Positions 13,130 through 17,683 of a stretch of 17,683 nt of DNA are shown here, piece after piece. Within the stretch, counting starts at the first letter, position 1, and each line of letters starts with the position of its first letter. The stretch is from CALXVA01 sp964587175 (GTDB lineage: Bacteria > Bacillota > Clostridia > TANB77 > CAG-508): contig CAZPKK010000031.1 in the NCBI GenBank assembly GCA_964587175.1, positions 1 through 17,683 of the forward strand. Direction: 5' to 3'. The translations under genes were made by a program, and so were the position numbers. The notes under the pieces are model-generated. The model saw nothing but the letters and a program-made list of their open reading frames with translations, was not told the DNA's origin and did not search any database.

Positions 13130-13834
13130 TTATATTTTTACTAAAGTAAAATTTAAATAATCTGCACTTATCAGTTTATATTCAATTCCGTCTATCATAC
13201 CTTCTATTGCATCTTTGTGTGATAATCCGTGTAAATGACCATAATAGCATTTATGTATGTTATATTTTTCTAATGTTTTTACAAATTCACTTTTTCCCCC
13301 TCTTAGTATATCATTTTTATTGATTGGAGGATAGTGCATGAAAGCTATTATTTCCTTATTTTTCCCAAATCTATTTAATCCATCTTTTATGGATAGCTCA
13401 AGTCTTGCATTTTCTCTTTTTATCATTTTGCTATCTTCTTCAGTATCTAGTATATTCCAACCTCTTGTCCCCACGATTATTTTATCTTCTACTAGATAAC
13501 TATTATTGTATAGAAAATATATATTTTTTAAATTGCTTTCTTTTATAAAGCCATTCATTTTGGTTAAAGTAGTCCACCAGTAATCATGATTTCCCTTTAA
13601 TAAAATTTTTGTTCCGGGTAAATTATTTAAATATTCAAAGTCTAATTTTGTGTCATTTAAATACATAGCCCAGGAGAAATCTCCTGGAAGTATAACATAA
13701 TCTTCTTCTTTTACTTTTAATGTCCAATCTCTGCTTATTTTTTTATCATGATTTTCCCAATTATCTCCAAATATGTTCATTGGCTTATTATTTAGTAAAG
13801 ATAAATGCAAATCCGCTATAACATATATTGCCAT
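13130..13834 (-). CDS. Calcineurin-like metallophosphoesterase
   Basis: This is a 234-residue protein with all motifs of the dinuclear-metal phosphoesterase fold in order: D8 and H10 in ADLHLS, D52 in LPGDFSW, N82 and H83 in KGNHDYW, a histidine in FMHYPP, and the final GHLHG. Family members hydrolyse phosphomono- or diesters of nucleotides, nucleic acids or proteins; the substrate of this one cannot be read from the sequence. The WW after GNHDY and the long first loop (NNKPMNIFGDNWENHD) place it in a bacterial group usually annotated simply as metallophosphoesterase. AAAGGAGG lies six bases before the ATG, 29 bases after tsaD, so the two are probably co-transcribed. Confidence 0.9.
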   Translation of the reverse strand: MAIYVIADLHLSLLNNKPMNIFGDNWENHDKKISRDWTLKVKEEDYVILPGDFSWAMYLNDTKLDFEYLNNLPGTKILLKGNHDYWWTTLTKMNGFIKESNLKNIYFLYNNSYLVEDKIIVGTRGWNILDTEEDSKMIKRENARLELSIKDGLNRFGKNKEIIAFMHYPPINKNDILRGGKSEFVKTLEKYNIHKCYYGHLHGLSHKDAIEGMIDGIEYKLISADYLNFTLVKI

Positions 13835-13863
13835 TTACTCCTCCTTTATAAAACAAAGTTATA

Positions 13864-14856
13864 CTACATTCCAATTTTCAAATTTGGCACAGCATTCAAA
13901 GTAAAACCTGATGTTACTCCAGACATATATCTATAATACCCTGCTGATGCAATCATTGCAGCATTATCAGTACAGAGTATAGGTTCTGGATAATATATTT
14001 TATATCCTTGTTTTTCTAAATCCATAAATTGTTTTCGTATATATGAGTTTGCAGACACTCCTCCTGCTAAAGCTATTATATTTATATTTAATTTTTGGGC
14101 AGACTTTATAGTATTATTTATAAGCATGTCTGTAACATATTTTTCAAAACTTGCACACAAGTCTGCTTTATTTACATCTGGATTTTTATGATGTAAATTT
14201 ATTATTGCTGTTTTTATTCCACTAAAACTAAAGTCTAGACCATCAACATGAGTTTTGGGAAGCTCTATATTTGCCGTTCCTTCCTTTGCAAGCTTATCAA
14301 CTTTAGGGCCTCCTGGATAACCTAACCCTATTACTCTAGCTACCTTGTCAAAGGCTTCTCCTATTGCATCATCTTTAGTCTTTCCTAATATTTCAAATTT
14401 ATCATAATCTTTTATATGTACCAAGTGAGTGTGTCCTCCTGAGATTATCAAACATAAAAATGGTGGCTTTAATTCTTTATGTGTTATATAGTTTGCTGCT
14501 ACATGTCCTTCTATATGATTTGTTCCAGTTAATGGTTTATTTAAAGCAAAACTTAAGCCTTTAGCATATGATACTCCTACTAAAAGAGATCCTACTAATC
14601 CTGGTCCATATGTGCAAGCTATATTATCTATATTTGTAAAAGTGATACACGCTTCTTTTAAAGCTTGATTTGTTACATCAGAAATAGCTTCTATGTGATT
14701 TCTAGAAGCTATTTCTGGTACAACTCCACCAAATTTTTCATGTATCTTTATTTGAGAATTTATAATATTAGATAGAACCTCTCTGCCATTTTTTACAACC
14801 GCTACAGAGGTTTCATCACAGCTCGATTCAATTCCTAATGTGATTATATCTTTCAT
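13864..14856 (-). CDS. tsaD: tRNA N6-threonylcarbamoyladenosine transferase TsaD
   Basis: TsaD transfers the threonylcarbamoyl group to adenosine 37 of ANN-decoding tRNAs, working with TsaB, TsaE and TsaC elsewhere in the genome. The 330-residue protein begins with the ASKHA-fold nucleotide motif GIESSCDETS (8-17). The metal-binding histidines are in NHIEGH (H114 and H118), and it carries SGGHTHLV, GEAFDKVAR and the closing ALAGGVSANS and CTDNAAMIA motifs. Length is normal. AGGAG lies six bases before the ATG. It heads an apparent operon with the metallophosphoesterase and the 79-residue membrane protein; I could not assign a promoter in the 87 bases upstream. Confidence 0.97.
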   Translation of the reverse strand: MKDIITLGIESSCDETSVAVVKNGREVLSNIINSQIKIHEKFGGVVPEIASRNHIEAISDVTNQALKEACITFTNIDNIACTYGPGLVGSLLVGVSYAKGLSFALNKPLTGTNHIEGHVAANYITHKELKPPFLCLIISGGHTHLVHIKDYDKFEILGKTKDDAIGEAFDKVARVIGLGYPGGPKVDKLAKEGTANIELPKTHVDGLDFSFSGIKTAIINLHHKNPDVNKADLCASFEKYVTDMLINNTIKSAQKLNINIIALAGGVSANSYIRKQFMDLEKQGYKIYYPEPILCTDNAAMIASAGYYRYMSGVTSGFTLNAVPNLKIGM

Positions 14857-14943
14857 TACTACTCCTATTTATTTTTTATATAGTCCTAATATGTAATATT
14901 GCTATTTTTCTTGATGTCATTAATGTTCATATTATAAATATTT

Positions 14944-15705
14944 TTACGCCAACCCGAATATTGACAAAAACAAGCTACTTAATCCATTATTTACTAGTGA
15001 AATTATTGGAGTTATTATTAAACTTAATATTCCTAATATCCATAAAACAACAAATATAATTTCAAATATTTGACTATGTGAATTCATCCAATTTCTTGCA
15101 TTATATGGTAAAAATGCATTTAATACTTTTGAACCATCTAATGGAGGTAAAGGTATTAAATTAAAAATACCAAGTCCTAAATTAATTCTTATTACTCCAG
15201 CAATTATATTTGCCACTATACCCCATACTTGGCTTGGAGCATAAATGCTTCCCATAGCCACATAAAAGCCAGGTACAAATTTTATTACTAAGCATAATAC
15301 AATTTCAAATAATATTGCTATAATAAAATTCATAATAGGACCGGCAGCAGCCACAATTGCTTCCGCTTTTGAAAGTGAAATATCTCTATTAAAATTTCTT
15401 GGGTTTATTTCTACTGGTTTTCCCCATCCAAACCCTGCGAATATTAACATTATTGTTCCAAATAAATCTAAGTGAGTAAATGGGTTTAAATTAAGCCTTC
15501 CTTGTCTTCTCGGAGTATCATCACCAAGTCTATCTGCCGCAAAAGCATGTGCAAATTCATGAAATGTTATTGCAATAAGTATACCTGGTATTGAAATTAC
15601 CAAACTAAGTAATGCTCCTTCTTGCGAAAATAGCGATATAAATGAGCTAAATATCATTAATGCTATAATTAAAAATATAACTCTTCTATCAATATACATA
15701 ATCAC
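14944..15705 (-). CDS. M50-family (site-2-protease-like) membrane metallopeptidase
   Basis: This is a 253-residue polytopic protein with the zinc-binding HEFAH motif (H49, E50, H53) in its second membrane helix and the third zinc ligand in NLIPLPPLDG (D190) in a later helix. This is the layout of the short intramembrane site-2 proteases of the YwhC/YdiL type, which lack a PDZ domain. Between them lie the conserved GRLNLNPFTHLD loop, GWGKPVEINP and AAAGPIMN. Substrates are unknown; relatives can cleave membrane-bound anti-sigma factors or peptides. The frame can start at GTG 15705, five bases after AAAGGA, or at ATG 15699, eleven bases after it; I keep the better-spaced GTG with doubt. It lies downstream of the CAT-like gene with an 85-base gap. 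Confidence 0.9.
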   Translation of the reverse strand: MIMYIDRRVIFLIIALMIFSSFISLFSQEGALLSLVISIPGILIAITFHEFAHAFAADRLGDDTPRRQGRLNLNPFTHLDLFGTIMLIFAGFGWGKPVEINPRNFNRDISLSKAEAIVAAAGPIMNFIIAILFEIVLCLVIKFVPGFYVAMGSIYAPSQVWGIVANIIAGVIRINLGLGIFNLIPLPPLDGSKVLNAFLPYNARNWMNSHSQIFEIIFVVLWILGILSLIITPIISLVNNGLSSLFLSIFGLA

Positions 15706-15790
15706 ACAATTCCTTTACTAAAAAATTTAAGTAAAACTCTTCCCCTACTATATTTATTACTTTTTTTAGTTTTGATTAATTGTTATTTTA

Positions 15791-16405
15791 TTATTTATTA
15801 AACAGATTAATATTTTTTCTTAATGATTCTATAAATTTCCCAACATGAAAACCATCAGCAAATCCATGATGTACCATTATCATTAAATTTAAATAATACT
15901 GTCCATCAATTTCTTCATATTTATCCCAGATAAATTGCGGAATCGGTTTTTCCTTACTAAATGGTGGAATAAGGCTTGTAAATGAAAACCATGGCACACA
16001 AGATAAGTAGATTTCATCCAAGTCATTTTCTAATAGCAAATCTGAACTTTCTTTAAACTCTTTCTGGGTTTTCAAAAAGCTATTTATATATTCATTAAGG
16101 TTTTCATTATGTGGAATAACAAAATACCCTATTGTACCATCTTCACGCATTTGAGTATAATTTGATTTTATAATATCACAATAATAGATTTTTCCATTTT
16201 CATATCTATATTTAAATTCTTCTATTTGATTTACTGTTTTTGCAATAATAAAACCAATAGTTGCATAAAAATTTCTATGTGTCTTGCAATAATTTACTAT
16301 ATTAGTTACATCTATTTTAGTTGTACAAATAATAAATGGATTATCACAACTATGATAATGGTTAAATAATTCTTTTCTTTTAAAATCTTTAACTTCTTGT
16401 ATCAT
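15791..16405 (-). CDS. Chloramphenicol acetyltransferase (type A CAT) family protein
   Basis: This is a 204-residue protein with the CAT active-site signature HHGFADGFH (179-187), giving catalytic H180 and structural D184. CVPWFSFTSL corresponds to the conserved SxPWxSFT region of classical CAT. The N-terminal FKRKELFNHY matches the R-K-E-x-F-x-H-Y start of the family, and length is close to the usual 210-220. CAT inactivates chloramphenicol by 3-O-acetylation with acetyl-CoA, but many chromosomal homologues have not been shown to confer resistance. I start at ATG 16405 because GGGGAGA lies eight bases upstream; the longer frame from 16429 would swallow that site. No leader-peptide attenuator typical of inducible cat genes is visible. 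The gene sits between lysS and housekeeping genes without mobile-element traces. Confidence 0.85.
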   Translation of the reverse strand: MIQEVKDFKRKELFNHYHSCDNPFIICTTKIDVTNIVNYCKTHRNFYATIGFIIAKTVNQIEEFKYRYENGKIYYCDIIKSNYTQMREDGTIGYFVIPHNENLNEYINSFLKTQKEFKESSDLLLENDLDEIYLSCVPWFSFTSLIPPFSKEKPIPQFIWDKYEEIDGQYYLNLMIMVHHGFADGFHVGKFIESLRKNINLFNK

Positions 16406-16540
16406 AATAATATCTCCCCAAAAACTCATTAGGCTTTATATAGCTTTTAATGATTTATTACATGTTCAAGCAATGTGCTTTATTTTAATAATATTGCTTC
16501 TTCATTTATAGTATATCAAAATACCTTTTTATAGAATTTA

Positions 16541-17683
16541 TTAAAAGTTATTACTCAATGGTTTCATTGTTGGAAATAGCAATACATCTCTTATAGATGC
16601 TTCATCTGTAAGAAGCATAATAAGTCTGTCAATTCCCATTCCCATTCCTCCTGTTGGAGGCATAGCATATTCAAGAGCTGTTACAAAATCTGTGTCCATC
16701 ATGTTTGCTTCATCATCTCCAGCTTCTCTTTGTCTTACTTGGTCTAAAAATCTTTCATATTGGTCTATTGGGTCATTTAATTCCGAAAATGCATTAGCAT
16801 ATTCTCTACCACCAATAAATAGCTCAAATCTTTGTGTCATTCTCTCATCTGATGGTTCTTTTTTGGCAAGTGGTGAGTTTTCTATTGGATACTCATATAT
16901 AAATGTTGGTTGTATTAGTGTACCTTCAACCTTTTCATCAAAGAATGCTACCAAAATATCTCCTCTTGTTGTTTTTATTGGATCTACTGGAACACCTGCT
17001 TTTTTTGCTGCTTCCATTGCCTCTTCAGCTGTATTTATTTTGTGAAAATCTACACCAGTTGCTTCTTTTACAGCATCTATCATTGTAATTCTTTTCCATG
17101 TTCCCGGTGTTAAATCTATTTCTTGTCCTTGATAAGATATTTTTGTTGTTCCCAACACTTTCATTGCTATTTTTGTAATTAGCTCTTCTGTTATGTTCAT
17201 CATATCTTCAAGGTCTGCATAAGCTTGGTATAATTCTATTGTTGTAAATTCTGGATTGTGTTTTATGTCCATTCCTTCATTTCTGAAAATTCTTCCTATC
17301 TCATATACTCTATCAAAACCACCTACTATTAATCTTTTTAAATATAGCTCTGTTGCTATTCTTAAGTACATGTCTATATCTAATGCATTATGATGAGTAA
17401 TAAATGGTCTTGCTGATGCTCCACCTGGTATTGTATTTAATATTGGTGTTTCTACTTCTACATAAGACTTTTCATCAAGTATTCTTCTCATTTCTTTTAT
17501 TATTTCTGCTCTTTTCATAAATGTGTCTTTTACTTCTGGATTTACTATTAAATCTACATATCTTTGTCTATATCTTAGGTCTGTATCTTTTAAACCATGA
17601 AATTTCTCTGGTAATGGTCTTAAAGATTTTGAAAGAAGTGTAAGCTCTTTTGCATGAATAGATATTTCTCCTGTTTTTGTTTT
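16541..17683 (-). CDS. lysS: Lysyl-tRNA synthetase, class II (5' part outside the window)
   Basis: LysS charges tRNA-Lys. The open frame reaches the window edge; 380 C-terminal residues are visible, so an ATG at 17518 is internal and not the start. The visible part begins at the end of the anticodon-binding domain (KTGEISIHAKELTLLSKSLR). The class II signature PLPEKFHGLKDTDLRYRQRY follows, then motif 2 (YEIGRIFRNEGMDIKHNPEF) and motif 3 (GGMGMGIDRLIMLLTDEASI), ending in LLFPTMKPLSNNF. The domain order and motifs leave no doubt about class or specificity. No clear terminator was found in the 135 bases between its stop and the CAT-like gene, so some read-through is possible. Confidence 0.96.
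   Translation of the reverse strand, partial: KTKTGEISIHAKELTLLSKSLRPLPEKFHGLKDTDLRYRQRYVDLIVNPEVKDTFMKRAEIIKEMRRILDEKSYVEVETPILNTIPGGASARPFITHHNALDIDMYLRIATELYLKRLIVGGFDRVYEIGRIFRNEGMDIKHNPEFTTIELYQAYADLEDMMNITEELITKIAMKVLGTTKISYQGQEIDLTPGTWKRITMIDAVKEATGVDFHKINTAEEAMEAAKKAGVPVDPIKTTRGDILVAFFDEKVEGTLIQPTFIYEYPIENSPLAKKEPSDERMTQRFELFIGGREYANAFSELNDPIDQYERFLDQVRQREAGDDEANMMDTDFVTALEYAMPPTGGMGMGIDRLIMLLTDEASIRDVLLFPTMKPLSNNF

Noticed and set aside
16468..16499. AAGCAAT / ATTGCTT hairpin as terminator between lysS and the CAT-like gene
   Set aside because: The loop is 18 bases and no T-run follows on the minus strand, so termination is not supported.
16692..17088. Plus-strand open frames inside lysS
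   Set aside because: Both oppose conserved LysS coding sequence; their Leu/Ser-rich composition is that of antisense frames.
17516..17518. ATG as the start of lysS
   Set aside because: The conserved LysS sequence continues upstream in frame to the window edge, so this methionine is internal.

Overview
The window comes from an AT-rich, endospore-forming Firmicute, most likely a member of the Clostridia. The evidence is the C-terminus of the sporulation ATPase SpoIVA, a GerA-type germinant-receptor locus, Shine-Dalgarno sites built on AAAGGAGG, sigma-A-like promoters of TTGACA/TATAAT type, and very low GC throughout. I see no phage, insertion sequence, CRISPR array, tRNA or rRNA.

Layout. Positions 1-284 hold the end of spoIVA (+), followed by a hairpin terminator and a convergent gene for an exported protein of unknown function (369-1031, -). 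A forward germination locus follows: gerAA (1203-2904), gerAB (3179-4271), gerAC (4401-5642) and a tiny two-helix membrane protein (5659-5814). As given, gerAA and gerAB are each split by one extra base, while gerAC is open. From 5818 to the end every gene is on the minus strand, and these are mostly housekeeping genes. In transcription order they are: lysS (5' part outside the window), a CAT-family acetyltransferase, a site-2-protease-like M50 metallopeptidase, tsaD followed by a metallophosphoesterase and a small membrane protein (apparent operon), tig, clpP, clpX, a DUF308/HdeD-like membrane protein, secG and a short RNase R.

Functional themes. The first third concerns spores: coat assembly (SpoIVA) and germinant sensing (Ger). 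The remainder is protein and RNA quality control: nascent-chain folding (trigger factor), proteolysis (ClpXP), secretion (SecG), RNA decay (RNase R), tRNA modification (TsaD) and tRNA charging (LysS). tig, clpP and clpX keep the order common in bacteria, but strong-looking promoters precede tig and clpP and hairpins separate the genes, so they look like separate transcription units. I see no tandem CtsR heptads in front of clpP.

Most notable observation. The only two in-frame CGG codons I could find among roughly 5,100 codons in the window lie exactly at the two frame breaks in gerAA and gerAB. Each has the form NNN-CGG-T, and skipping the C restores the family frame with a GGT glycine codon. 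Ordinary mutation or sequencing error is the default explanation, but +1 frameshifting at a poorly decoded CGG is a specific, testable alternative. Several large intergenic inverted repeats are also recorded: upstream of gerAB, downstream of the ger locus, after the DUF308 gene, and between clpP and clpX.
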